A stretch of 40,960 nucleotides of DNA from Gallionella sp. (GTDB lineage Bacteria > Pseudomonadota > Gammaproteobacteria > Burkholderiales > Gallionellaceae): NCBI GenBank assembly GCA_003134595.1, contig PLBS01000113.1, positions 18,815 to 59,774 of the forward strand, read 5' to 3'. Position numbers and translations under genes: made by a program. Below the pieces are notes generated by a model that was given only the letters and a program-made list of their open reading frames with translations, had not been told where the DNA came from and did no database searches. This document shows, in pieces, positions 10,483-19,386 of the stretch (the stretch's first letter is position 1; each line of letters begins with the position of its first letter).

Positions 10483-12246
10483 TCAAGCCTTTGTCTTACT
10501 CCCTATGTACCATCCCAGAGAATAGATGGCGCTACTTACGAATAAGCAAACTGGAATTGCCCCCCACAGAAACAATTCGCCTGTATCTCCTATAACTGCG
10601 CTTACAGTAGCCCCAATTCCCACTAATGCGCCAACGATCAGCGCGCTTGCTGCAAAAACGGGGGTCACAGGGCTCTGGCCATTCGGGAGTCGAGTAGCGA
10701 CAAACGCACCTATAACCAATGGCACGAACGCCATTTGCGCACTGTAAAAGGCGAGCAATATGGCGAGGTAATTGTCTCGCCCGAATGTGAGATATTTCTC
10801 GACAAGATAGAGCATGGCAATCACTGCAAGGTATGTCATCAAGCCAAATGCACGAGTAATACGTATCTTGTGTGTTGTAGAAGTTTCCTTGGCTCCCGCA
10901 TGCTCAAGAGCCGGAAGCAAATCATATTGAAACGCACACTGCGTTGCAGAGAACACTGCATCCATAGTGGAAAGGCCGATCGCGAGCACGGCCATGAGAA
11001 AAACAACGGCCGTAACAGTACTGAGCAGGCTGTCCATGTTGACGAGGTGCACTGCTAGATCACCAAATGGATTGGAGGACACTGACAGATTTCCGAATAG
11101 CCCGCCAGCAAGTGCTCCAAATGCCAAGAGCGAAATCCAGACCAGCGGTGCTTCTGTCACATATCTCAGCAAAGCCTTCTTTGCTGGGCCGTCGCCGTAA
11201 GAATTCGGATCTCCCGCTGCGGCGAATCGCTGCCAGTTCGTAATGTCGACAATTTGGTAGCCAAGAGGAAGGATCGCTAACGCGAACATGGCCAAATTGG
11301 ACATGCTGGTTGAAGTGACTGTAGAACGACGGAGGACCTGCATCACCTCACTCGGTCCTGTAGAAATCACAAACTGCCCTGCAGCAAAAACCATAGTAAT
11401 GATCGTAAGCACAACCAGCACACTCACGCCGCGTTCGATGAGTAAGTATGCGCGCCATGCAGAAGTTTTTTCCGCTTCATTCTTGTTAACAGTTTCCGCA
11501 TCTGGAGATGACTCGATAAACCGAAAGCGTCTGGTAAGCAGCCACATTACACCAAAGCCACCAAAAAAAACAATTGGATATGATCCGTGCGACACATCAG
11601 CCGGGGAAGCATGGCCCAGCAGAAAGATCATTCCGGCGACAGCGGCGAATACACCAATGTATGCTAGACCAAGTTGAAGCTGATCCGTTCTCATCACGCC
11701 ATCGTTGCCACCTGTCGTCGAGTACGCAAACATAAGAAAGAACAATCCGATTACGAACAGGTAACTGCCATTAGCTCCTAAGCCAAGCAAGGGGCCTAGC
11801 GCAGAAAAAATGCCAAACATTTCCGCCATAACGATCCCCCATAGTGCGACGATAGTCAGACTAGATGCAATGATCCGTATCCAAGGGCTATCTTTATGGG
11901 GACGTGCGAGGAATTCATGAATCGTAATAGATTTGTCCCTAGCGAGTGCTTCTCTCAGGAAGTTCGCGATCGGCTTGCGAAAAACGTACAACAATGCAAG
12001 GCCAAAACAATAAAACATTGAATTCCACACACCTGGTATCCAGTCACCATTCAGACCCCAGACAAAAAACGGCCCGAATGTCGCCAACTGTAACGCGTAA
12101 GCAAGCGACGAATTCTGGTAAACGTCATCGGATGCACCATTGAACGACACAAGATACTCACGGGAAAGGCCATAGCTTTTTCTCCGAAACAGCGCAGCCG
12201 GTATGAAATAGAGTGCAAGCGACAAAACGATCGGAATCCAGATCAT
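10483..12246 (-). CDS. Sodium:solute symporter-like membrane protein (SSS fold)
   Basis: About 587 residues with 14-15 hydrophobic segments, starting MIWIPIVLSLALYFIPAALF. The layout and motifs such as TTGGNDGVMRTDQLQLGLAY, LPLGYQIVDITNWQRFAAAG and AIGLSTMDAVFSATQC match the LeuT-fold sodium:solute symporter family (SLC5/PutP-like). It should sit in the inner membrane; the solute is unknown. The start is uncertain: ATG at 12246 or TTG at 12255, neither with a good ribosome site. It is the first gene of the cassette and lies 17 bp before the AAA+ ATPase gene, so co-expression is likely. Linkage of an SSS protein to a bEBP-like ATPase suggests the transporter acts as a sensor, which is inference. 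Confidence 0.85.
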   Translation of the reverse strand: MIWIPIVLSLALYFIPAALFRRKSYGLSREYLVSFNGASDDVYQNSSLAYALQLATFGPFFVWGLNGDWIPGVWNSMFYCFGLALLYVFRKPIANFLREALARDKSITIHEFLARPHKDSPWIRIIASSLTIVALWGIVMAEMFGIFSALGPLLGLGANGSYLFVIGLFFLMFAYSTTGGNDGVMRTDQLQLGLAYIGVFAAVAGMIFLLGHASPADVSHGSYPIVFFGGFGVMWLLTRRFRFIESSPDAETVNKNEAEKTSAWRAYLLIERGVSVLVVLTIITMVFAAGQFVISTGPSEVMQVLRRSTVTSTSMSNLAMFALAILPLGYQIVDITNWQRFAAAGDPNSYGDGPAKKALLRYVTEAPLVWISLLAFGALAGGLFGNLSVSSNPFGDLAVHLVNMDSLLSTVTAVVFLMAVLAIGLSTMDAVFSATQCAFQYDLLPALEHAGAKETSTTHKIRITRAFGLMTYLAVIAMLYLVEKYLTFGRDNYLAILLAFYSAQMAFVPLVIGAFVATRLPNGQSPVTPVFAASALIVGALVGIGATVSAVIGDTGELFLWGAIPVCLFVSSAIYSLGWYIGSKTKA

Positions 12247-12547
12247 GGCGTCCAAATATTCATAAAAAAGAAATTAAGGGGTCAGGCTCGCATTGTTTTC
12301 AAGCGAGAGTAAACAATTAGACCGCGCGCCGGGGCGGCGCAAAGTATGAGCAGAGAAGCTTGCCGTCATGTTATCCCCCTAAATAACAACCTTGCAGAAT
12401 GGCATTCCCGATGGTGCGAGAACTCGCGAAAGCTTTTAGTTCTAATCATCCGCTGTGCGCGTGAGGCGAACTCTAAACGAGCCGGGGTGAAGTTGCAACA
12501 GCAAAGGCAGCGCGCAATTTCCCATCTGCTATTGAGCAGCCCTTGGG
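12247..12547. other. Gene-free stretch upstream of the symporter
   Basis: No coding region is convincing. At 12273-12305 there is AATTAAGGGGTCAGGCTCG followed by a short CTCGC...GCGAG hairpin, a diverged member of the AATTAAAGG-GCCAGG repeat family seen at 23695, 25117 and 26944. The symporter promoter should lie here, but no clear -35/-10 pair stands out. The cassette's right boundary is at 12547. Confidence 0.5.
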
Positions 12548-12872
12548 ACCTTTGCGGAGTGTTTTCCGTTCATGCGCAAGGCCACCAGCCTGGCGCCGTC
12601 GCCCAGCAGCTCCACATCCTTGTTGGGCGATGCGCTATTGCGCTGCAGCGTGATGCGCGTGGATACACGGGTTACCGCGGGGTCGAGATCGAAACCCATT
12701 TCAACGGTATTCACCCAATAGGCCGGGGCAGTGTAGTCTTTGCGATGGATGGTGACTTGTGGTTTCTTGGTCATGAGCGGCGGGTCAGGAGGGTGTGAGA
12801 AGGAGCGGATTTTAACAGTGTTGCCTCTGGCAGCCTGTCAGACTTGAATCAATGGAGACTAATCCTATTGAT
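12548..12872 (-). pseudogene. Duplicated 5' fragment of pepN (direct-repeat right copy)
   Basis: Position 12774 down to 12548 repeats the first ~75 codons of pepN (start MTKKPQVTIHRKDYTAPAYW), and 12775-12872 repeats its leader. A frameshift-like change near 12560 destroys the frame, so the readable 81-codon ORF ends in unrelated residues. The copy has the same orientation as the intact gene and about 1 in 8-10 bases changed. The three-gene cassette lies exactly between the two copies. Confidence 0.85.
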
Positions 12873-12920
12873 TTTTTGATTCAGAAAAACAATTCGATGC
12901 TGACCCGTTTAGTGTATTGG

Positions 12921-15900
12921 TCAGTATATTCCCAGACCCTCTTCATCATCGCGCATAGACTCATACTTAATCTGCCTATCTATGTAAGAAATATGTTTTT
13001 CGACCCACCGCCGAACGTTACTGTTGGAATGCTTCAAAAGAGGCTCCAACGCCGCTTTATCAGATTCTAAATAAGGTACAAGAGATCCAGACCAGCTTCT
13101 AGACCCAAGGTTAGCTGAAAGTGCGCTGCCAAGATGCACATCATCCCCAAAATGTTCTAGAAGCGCTGTGAACAAACTATTAGGTTCTTTGCTCCCGTCA
13201 ACCATCTCGAATACATTAATACAGCTAGCTACGAATCGCGGGCCAATCTCTTTATTTTCGTTGCACCATGAAATGATTAAATCGGTTGGCAATTTCGAAA
13301 ACACACTTGGGGTTTGGTTCGAAACATCATTTTCCCTTTCAAAAAGTTGCTCTAACCAGTATTTCTGATTGGTCTCGGCAGAAACAATAGCCTCTCCAAA
13401 TAATGTCCATACCTCTACGCCATGAACTTGCATCAAATTTATTAGCAATGGTTTTATATAATGGTAAATATCGCCGTGATTAAATCCATAATTCGTTGCA
13501 GTAATTATCTGCCGACAAATATCTTTGCAAAACGACAGTTCTTCAGTACGCAAAAGTTTTTTCGTAATCTCTGCCCAGTGATGCAGATCCATCTGTCCGC
13601 CACTCGCTTCTTTGTTCAAAGGTACAGTAATAACTAAAACTCTTATCGATGACCGGTTCTCTTCGAATCTATTGGCATCACCATGACAGTACATGAACAA
13701 TATTCCTAGCGCCGTCCAAGCACCTTGAGCATCAATTTTTGCCAATTCCATACAGAAGGTGGCGATTGCAGGCCCACTTAGATGAGCTGTAACCCTACCA
13801 TAGTTAAAAACGCTGGCGCTAATAGATTGCAATCTTCCTTGCCTAATAAGCTCCAATAATATGGAAAGATGTGAGCTCTGCATTTCTCCAGTGCAAAGAA
13901 CGTCTGGATAAAATTTGATTAACTCATCTCGCGATGAAAATTCTGCAAGATAGGAATTCCAAACCTCAATAGATTTGGCATGAGTACCGCTTAGCAACCC
14001 CATTACAAGACTCCGGTTTGGATTGTCGATGCTCCCAAGTTCGGCAATAGCCAATTCTATAAAATCGTCAGTTTTATGAGATTCAATGGCCAGTCTTCTA
14101 CCGAAAACAAAAGTCTGATTTTGTTCACCTGAAAGTAGCAAGGGGATATATTCGATTAACTGTTGAATATTTGTGCTTAACTCTATAGCCAATTGTTCAG
14201 CATTCTCTGCTGCAACATCAATGTAATGACCCTCTTCGTCTTGTCGATGCTCCCAAGGAGGATGAATTACGATAATCTTTAACCTTTCTTCTAAATTGGC
14301 TTTATCAGGTTCGAGCAGTACCAGCCATGTATTCAAAGCTTTCAATCCTTCTGGCTTCATTTCTTTCGCATCAAACTCGAGTGCAGTCTTGATGTTGTCT
14401 AAAGCTGATGGCCAATATCGACCATTGCGACTAATAACATGCCTTATTGCTGCATCAAGCATTTCTAGGCGTCCGTGATTTACAAACCCTCGAATTGAAT
14501 GACCAATGGCACTCATCGATTTCTCGTTCTGAACTGAACCCCTATCCAACATTTCTATAAGCATACTAAAAGCTTCATGCCAATAATCGAAAATTTCCTG
14601 CCAAATGGTTGGTCTCCATTCTTCAAGAGGAGCTTTTGTTCCTTGATATTCAGCTCCAACAGTTCTATACCCGCCATAGAGATTTATCGCCTTTTCAAGA
14701 GCCTTAAGAATTACAAGATCAGCTTTTTCATCACGCAAAGTCAAAGCCCTTCTCAAGAGATCAAACCTCATTTTTGGTTCTGCTGCTGTTCCTGAACCCT
14801 GCACTCGAAACAATTGCGAAAATACGCCAGTTGCATTGTTACTCCATGTCTCATTTTCATCCATAGCCAATAGAAATAAGACCCATGTTGATTCTTCAAA
14901 TAGATTTGCATGAAAGCAGAGCTTTTCCAAAGCCCATACCAAATTTCGCCGAACATTACTATTAATTGCAAGTATCTGTTCGTGGCTTAGCTGTGTGACA
15001 ATTTGATACAAAGCAGACGAAGTTGTATCGGGATTCACATTTACAAGAGCGCGGAAGAGTCTAGAACCCCGATCAGATAAGATCACTTCCGCTTGGCCAA
15101 AAGGGCCTTTATGTCCACATAAGCTGGCTGTAAAATTTTTGACTTCAGGAAGAAAATCTAATTTTTCTATCTGATCACAAAAGCTCGTTACCATGGAATT
15201 AGGCATGCCATTAATCAAGTCTTCTTGGCCTTGCTTAAGAGTTTGGCTCCACCATTGCGCTGCAAGTCTAATAGCTAATGGCTTAGGGACAAGTTGAGCA
15301 TATCTACCTCGTTGATCTATCAATCCTCTTGCTACAAATCGTTTAACACAGCCGTAAAATTCACCTTGATCAATGTGTACAACATGATCTGCAATGTATT
15401 GGAATTCAGCTGATGCTCCGTTTTCTAATCCAAACCGATCAAAAAGAGAACAGCCGATCAACACCTTTTCGTCGCTAATGTTTTTTTCATGTTTTGATCC
15501 CCACAACAACTTGTGAGCTATCCAGTCATCTGTAAGCTTTCCAAGATCCGGCTCTTCGTTAATTCTTGCTTCAGCGATGAGGATAGCCATTTGGGGGAAC
15601 CCTTGCGCAAACTCCACCACTCTGTCAATGCCAGGTAGCGAATTGCCAAAAGTATGCGCCAGCATTTTCTTTATCATTTCATTATCGAGCCGGCCAAGCT
15701 CGACATACATGCATTTACCGCTTCGCTCTAGATCTGAATCAAGTGTTAATAATGCCAATTTGCTTTCCGGCCTTAACACAGCTTTAAGTAATTGGTCATG
15801 CAGCGATACTGTGCAGTTATCAGCAACCAAAATTCCGCTAAAGCCATCAGATACCCACTTATTTATGGACTGAACTAGTTCGCTGGGCTCAAAAGCAACA

Positions 15901-16808
15901 TCGATGTAAACAATGGAATCTTTTTTCTCTTCGCTTAATTGTTTAAGAGCTTCAATTGCAGCCCTCGTTTTGCCCAAGCCAGAAAGACCAACTAGTCTAA
16001 TGGCACTCTGGGGTTTCTGAATGGCCTCAATCAAATCATTAATTAACTGTTCCCTCTTCGCATCTGGAAAAAATGGCCCAACGTCATCTTTTAATATCCA
16101 TTCTTCAAATAAAAGAGCTCCGTTGGGTCTATCCTTTGTGATTCTGATTGATTCACACAAGAATTTTTTTAGTACAAGATAGTTTAGATCGTCTTTGTTC
16201 TGTGGTTTGACGATCGTCCTGTGATTCCCTGCAACGTGCGCTGGACTTAGATGCCTGAAGTTGCTTTTAGCGCTTTGAGGAGAAATGACTGCATCCTCTA
16301 CAGCTACTACCACTTTGAACTCAAAATCATTTTCGATTTTCGTTTGTGCCCATAGGTCATTCAATGTGTCTAGGTATTCAGAGTTCTTACATAACTGTTT
16401 TAGGTGCCGATGGTCAAAGGAAATGAGTGAAGCGATATTGGCAAGTTCGGACCCTTCTTGAGGTACAGCATAGAAGATGACTTTTCTTATCTTTGTCTTG
16501 TAAGAAGATATCTTCTGATCCAATAGATATTGCCTAATGATCAGCCCCCCCAGACTGTGGCCAACTAAGACTATTTCTTCATAGTTATCAAGTATATGTT
16601 CTATATATGTTTTTAGGGCTTTGCTTAGAGCTTGGATATTTCCGTATTTATTCTGAACAAACGGAAGAACTCTTACTACCGCACTAGAGTATTCATAAAA
16701 GAAAGGAGAACAATTTAACTCTTCATCGCTATCAATTAATTCTTGAAAGGCACCCCAAGTATCTTTTCTACCACCTAAGCCATGGACAAATAAAACCGCT
16801 GTTTTCAT
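12921..16808 (-). CDS. Alpha/beta hydrolase-STAND NTPase fusion, putative defence protein
   Basis: A 1295-residue protein. Residues 1-~220 form a serine hydrolase of lipase/DUF676 type: oxyanion HGLGG (9-13), nucleophile elbow GHSLGG with Ser85, likely acid Asp172 and His196 (GNHRTIV). Residues ~250-480 are a STAND-type NTPase with P-loop GLSGLGKT (274-281) and Walker B-like GILVADNC (325-332). The remaining ~800 residues look like helical repeats, ending in a HEAT-like helix pair (LLKHSNSNVRRWVEKHISYI). Effector-switch-sensor order is that of antiviral STAND (Avs-like) proteins, so a phage-sensing lipase or esterase is plausible but inferred. The ATG at 16808 is chosen for its GGAG 5 nt upstream. 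The gene is visibly AT-rich against pepN or ggt. It lies 147 bp downstream of the mrr-like gene. Confidence 0.85.
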   Translation of the reverse strand: MKTAVLFVHGLGGRKDTWGAFQELIDSDEELNCSPFFYEYSSAVVRVLPFVQNKYGNIQALSKALKTYIEHILDNYEEIVLVGHSLGGLIIRQYLLDQKISSYKTKIRKVIFYAVPQEGSELANIASLISFDHRHLKQLCKNSEYLDTLNDLWAQTKIENDFEFKVVVAVEDAVISPQSAKSNFRHLSPAHVAGNHRTIVKPQNKDDLNYLVLKKFLCESIRITKDRPNGALLFEEWILKDDVGPFFPDAKREQLINDLIEAIQKPQSAIRLVGLSGLGKTRAAIEALKQLSEEKKDSIVYIDVAFEPSELVQSINKWVSDGFSGILVADNCTVSLHDQLLKAVLRPESKLALLTLDSDLERSGKCMYVELGRLDNEMIKKMLAHTFGNSLPGIDRVVEFAQGFPQMAILIAEARINEEPDLGKLTDDWIAHKLLWGSKHEKNISDEKVLIGCSLFDRFGLENGASAEFQYIADHVVHIDQGEFYGCVKRFVARGLIDQRGRYAQLVPKPLAIRLAAQWWSQTLKQGQEDLINGMPNSMVTSFCDQIEKLDFLPEVKNFTASLCGHKGPFGQAEVILSDRGSRLFRALVNVNPDTTSSALYQIVTQLSHEQILAINSNVRRNLVWALEKLCFHANLFEESTWVLFLLAMDENETWSNNATGVFSQLFRVQGSGTAAEPKMRFDLLRRALTLRDEKADLVILKALEKAINLYGGYRTVGAEYQGTKAPLEEWRPTIWQEIFDYWHEAFSMLIEMLDRGSVQNEKSMSAIGHSIRGFVNHGRLEMLDAAIRHVISRNGRYWPSALDNIKTALEFDAKEMKPEGLKALNTWLVLLEPDKANLEERLKIIVIHPPWEHRQDEEGHYIDVAAENAEQLAIELSTNIQQLIEYIPLLLSGEQNQTFVFGRRLAIESHKTDDFIELAIAELGSIDNPNRSLVMGLLSGTHAKSIEVWNSYLAEFSSRDELIKFYPDVLCTGEMQSSHLSILLELIRQGRLQSISASVFNYGRVTAHLSGPAIATFCMELAKIDAQGAWTALGILFMYCHGDANRFEENRSSIRVLVITVPLNKEASGGQMDLHHWAEITKKLLRTEELSFCKDICRQIITATNYGFNHGDIYHYIKPLLINLMQVHGVEVWTLFGEAIVSAETNQKYWLEQLFERENDVSNQTPSVFSKLPTDLIISWCNENKEIGPRFVASCINVFEMVDGSKEPNSLFTALLEHFGDDVHLGSALSANLGSRSWSGSLVPYLESDKAALEPLLKHSNSNVRRWVEKHISYIDRQIKYESMRDDEEGLGIY

Positions 16809-16955
16809 TTTTGCTCCATTCATAAATAGGGATGTTTGGTGTAGTTGAAGTGATCAAGATTGAAGCTTATTCTGCAAATACAGGAATTACACGGGGAAGG
16901 AGCCTCATTCTTTTCGCAAAATCAATCAGGCTCCGACGCTAAGGCCTATTCAACG

Positions 16956-17873
16956 TTACTCTTCATCAAAGTAATCAGAATCTATTTTTTTAACTTCATA
17001 TTTTCCGGCAACCGTTACGCCAACATTATGTTGTGCCATAAGTGATGCAAGCTTTTCACCACTGATAAGAATTATTTTTGATTCAATTAAAGACGCATAC
17101 TCCATGGCTTCTTTTGTAAATCCTGACGTTGTAATGAACACTCCCTTCCTGGCTCTTTGTCCTTGAAGAGCACCAGCAAATTTCTGAATTTCAGGTCGGC
17201 CAACAACTCCCTCCCATCGCTTGGCCTGAATATAAATTACATCCAAGCCAAGTTGATCTTCATTAATTATTCCGTCAATGCCTCCATCTCCACTTTTACC
17301 AAGTGCGCGGCCGGCATCTTGTCTATTGCCGCCATAGCCCATTTTTACGAGAAGGTCCACCACAAGTCTTTCAAAGAATGCTGGTGATGCGCCCTTTACG
17401 GAAGCGAGTATTTCATCTTCAAGATTCTTGCGTAATAATTTGTATGCTGCCGCCAAAGAATCTTCTGGAGTTTCATTTTCAGGTATGAGCGATGCTCCAG
17501 TTTCCTCAGGTATTTTTGATTGATCTTTTTTTCTGTTTCTAAACTCTTGAAATTCAGCGTAACGCTCTAATAAGGCGGAATTTATTTTTTCTGGCTTTTC
17601 AGCCAACAGATTAAGACCTTGTTCTGTGATTTTGAAGTAGCCCCGTTTGGTGGATGACAAAAGCGCAGCTTGCTTTAGGTATGAGCGAGCCCAGCCTGCT
17701 CGATTATTGAATACTGCTTGCGTTCCACTCGGCAACAACTCGCCCTTTTCTTCATCGGTCAGTGAAAATTTCTCTGCTAGTATCTGAACAGCATCACTAA
17801 ACTTGTGTTCTTGCTTATCTGAAGCTAGCTTGAGAAGAGGGAGCATTATTGTTTGATAATCAGGAATAGGCAT
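16956..17873 (-). CDS. Mrr-type restriction endonuclease
   Basis: A 305-residue Mrr-family protein, a type IV enzyme that cuts modified foreign DNA. An N-terminal winged-helix Mrr_N domain (about 1-90, start MPIPDYQTIMLPLLKLASDK) precedes a linker and a PD-(D/E)XK nuclease domain. Visible catalytic features are Glu168 (FFERLVVDLL), the Asp pair in SGDGGIDG (Asp196, Asp200) and QAK (216-218) after a beta-strand. All key residues are present. The ATG at 17873 follows GGAAAA, a weak ribosome site. It is co-oriented with and upstream of the hydrolase-STAND gene and shares its AT-rich composition; they may be one defence unit or two neighbours in an island. Confidence 0.92.
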   Translation of the reverse strand: MPIPDYQTIMLPLLKLASDKQEHKFSDAVQILAEKFSLTDEEKGELLPSGTQAVFNNRAGWARSYLKQAALLSSTKRGYFKITEQGLNLLAEKPEKINSALLERYAEFQEFRNRKKDQSKIPEETGASLIPENETPEDSLAAAYKLLRKNLEDEILASVKGASPAFFERLVVDLLVKMGYGGNRQDAGRALGKSGDGGIDGIINEDQLGLDVIYIQAKRWEGVVGRPEIQKFAGALQGQRARKGVFITTSGFTKEAMEYASLIESKIILISGEKLASLMAQHNVGVTVAGKYEVKKIDSDYFDEE

Positions 17874-17975
17874 ATTTTTTCCAGTCGCTCTCTATTTGTG
17901 CAGCAAAATGAAGTGGCCAACACAAGCATAAGCCTTTTTGATTTCCCTAACAATGAGGAACAGACCACTACTCTA

Positions 17976-18003
17976 ATCAGCCAAACTCAACACAAGAGGC
18001 AGG
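17976..18003. repeat. Repeat unit flanking the VOC remnant, copy 1
   Basis: TAATCAGCC and CTCAACACAAG with GGCAGG match 19217-19246 with few differences. In copy 2 the following bases (to 19277) match an internal part of the VOC gene (about 18245-18276), so copy 2 is a deleted duplicate of the VOC gene and its 3' flank. Confidence 0.55.
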
Positions 18004-18013
18004 TTTCCCCGAA

Positions 18014-18316
18014 TTACCAATTGTCATGGCGCTTGCGACGCTCTTGCCTGTAGTTGGTCACTGCTAGGCGGATGCCATCGGGGTCGGTGAAGTAGGTTGC
18101 CCAATAGTCCGGGACGTATATGGGATAGAGTTTTGCATCGGTTGCTGCTATGCCAGCCCCGCGAAGCTGAGCTGCTACGGCTGCGACGTCTGCCGGTGTA
18201 TCGACATGAAGGCAGAGGTGGTGCAATCCGGGTGAGAGGGCATCAGGTATGGCTTTTGTGCCCGATGGGCGAAGGTCATAGCCGAAGTGTTGAAGTATTG
18301 AACCCAGATAATCCAT
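18014..18316 (-). pseudogene. Truncated VOC (glyoxalase/bleomycin-resistance) family gene
   Basis: About 100 codons from an in-frame ATG at 18316. The C-terminal part is good VOC sequence: SPGLHHLCLHVDTPADVAAV, then YVPDYWATYFTDPDGIRLAV, with the metal-ligand-type His and the conserved DPDGIRLAV strand. The N-terminal metal-binding module and part of the centre are missing, and the frame upstream of 18316 runs into a palindromic dispersed repeat (18329-18390). It is likely a dead remnant; a short expressed protein cannot be excluded. Part of it is echoed at 19247-19277. Confidence 0.55.
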
Positions 18317-18328
18317 TAGCCCAAAATC

Positions 18329-18390
18329 CGTTCGCCCTGAAGTATCGAAGGACTTGCTCAAGTGGTTCGATACCTCACCACGAACGGAGG
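18329..18390. repeat. Palindromic dispersed repeat
   Basis: Nested arms CGTTCG...CGAACG and GTATCGAA...TTCGATAC fold back on each other. It belongs to the CGAACGG repeat family (also 4924, 23413-23549, 26816) and has invaded the 5' end of the VOC remnant. Confidence 0.6.
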
Positions 18391-18473
18391 ACTTATTCAG
18401 TGTTTCCTTCTTGCTAAAACCCAGTGTGTCCAGCAATACCCGGTCATAAAATATTTCCGAGCGCGACAGATCC

Positions 18474-18803
18474 CTAGACCAGATGCACCTCTACGCGCTT
18501 GCCCAAAGCTGCGGCATATTTGCGCAAGGTGCTCAGGCTGGGCGAATGCTTGCCGCTGGCCAGGGCGCTTTCCAGTCGTGCGATGGCGGGGGCATGGGTG
18601 CCCATGCGTTCGGCGATCTGTGCTTGTGTCAGCCCGGCTTCTCGACGGGCGGCGAGTATTTCGTCGAGGATGGCAAATTCTTCGCGGTTCAATCGCTCGT
18701 GTTCGGCGCGCACCGCCGGGTCTTTCAACATCTTGGCGACCATTTGTTGGTGGGTGAGGGTTTTGGTTTGCACGGCTTTGGGCTTCACGGTTTTAGTCTT
18801 CAT
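18474..18803 (-). CDS. XRE-family antitoxin (HigA-like), module 1
   Basis: A 109-residue helix-turn-helix protein. A basic N-terminus (MKTKTVKPKAVQTKTLTHQQ) precedes a Cro/C1-type domain with LTQAQIAERMGTHAPAIARL and a family-typical end ALGKRVEVHLV. The ATG at 18803 has a strong ribosome site, GGAGG at 18811-18815. It overlaps the TGA of the upstream toxin gene as ATGA, the usual toxin-antitoxin coupling. Such antitoxins bind the toxin and repress the operon. The partner toxin is frameshifted, so this antitoxin is probably orphaned. Confidence 0.88.
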   Translation of the reverse strand: MKTKTVKPKAVQTKTLTHQQMVAKMLKDPAVRAEHERLNREEFAILDEILAARREAGLTQAQIAERMGTHAPAIARLESALASGKHSPSLSTLRKYAAALGKRVEVHLV

Positions 18804-19122
18804 GGCTTTACCTCCTTCATTCGTTTTTCTGCAATCTTGCGCTCCTTGACCGGCGACTTCTGCGATTTCTTGACGAAGCAATGCAGCATGACGATCTGCC
18901 GACCAACCAGCGTGCAATAAAACACGCGCGCAATTCCTTCGGAGCCCTTTAGGCGCAACTCGAATAATCCGTTGCCGAAGGCTTCGGTGTGCGGCTGTCC
19001 GAGATTCACGCCTATTCCATCATCCGTGCAGTCAGCCCGATGTAGCGCGCCTGTAACGTGGCGGGCAAAGTCATGATCTCTGCTTGCAGCGCTTCACTGT
19101 AGTAGACGATGGTGTAACTCAT
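18800..19122 (-). pseudogene. HigB/Gp49-like toxin, frameshifted
   Basis: The gene starts at ATG 19122 (MSYTIVYYSEALQAEIMTLP) and runs 36 codons to a TAG at 19012-19014. The family continues in another frame from there: VNLGQPHTEAFGNGLFELRL, then ARVFYCTLVGRQIVMLHCFV. Restoring one base (GAATAGGCG read as GAATACGGCG, giving MMEYGVNLG) makes one continuous ~107-residue Gp49/HigB-like RNase toxin. The 3' end overlaps the antitoxin start as ATGA. A GTG at 19009 could start a 69-residue remnant lacking the N-terminal third. The toxin is thus probably dead unless the indel is a sequencing error. Confidence 0.85.
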
Positions 19123-19132
19123 GCGCGGATAA

Positions 19133-19146
19133 TAACAAATATGTTA
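19133..19146. promoter_or_regulatory. Putative operator of toxin-antitoxin module 1
   Basis: TAACA-AATA-TGTTA is a 5-bp inverted repeat 10 nt before the toxin start, in an AT-rich promoter-like stretch, where an XRE antitoxin would bind. Confidence 0.35.
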
Positions 19147-19216
19147 ATTGCGTTCAATGGAATTATTGAGATTTCCATAACGGATTAAACGGGGCGCCAT
19201 GAGCTCACCACCCATT

Positions 19217-19277
19217 TAATCAGCCGGGCTCAACACAAGGGCAGGGATGTATGGCCTTGGTGCACGATGGGCGAAGC
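19217..19277. repeat. Decayed duplicate of the VOC 3' flank and an internal VOC segment
   Basis: 19217-19246 repeats 17976-18003, and 19247-19277 (GTATGGCCTTGGTGCACGAT, then GGGCGAAG) repeats VOC-internal sequence near 18245-18276, with the intervening ~240 bp deleted. Module 1 lies between the two copies. The rest of 19147-19386 contains short hairpins such as GGCCGCAAATTGCGACC (19359-19375) but no gene. Confidence 0.5.
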
Positions 19278-19386
19278 AACCAAATTCAGGGTAAGGTCTG
19301 GCTTTATAGCATGGCATGGGAACGATAAATCCGGGCAGGCTGCGACCGATCTTTAAGGCCGCAAATTGCGACCATAAAGCCGCTCA

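Noticed and set aside
12529-12774. 81-aa ORF as an independent small gene
   Set aside because: It is the duplicated pepN start running into a frameshift.
16893-16937. GGAGCCT...AGGCTCC hairpin between the Mrr and STAND genes as a terminator
   Set aside because: The stem is only 7 bp with a long loop and no T-run, so it was not listed.
18317-18436. N-terminal extension of the VOC frame to a TTG at 18436
   Set aside because: These codons come from the palindromic repeat 18329-18390, not from a VOC domain.
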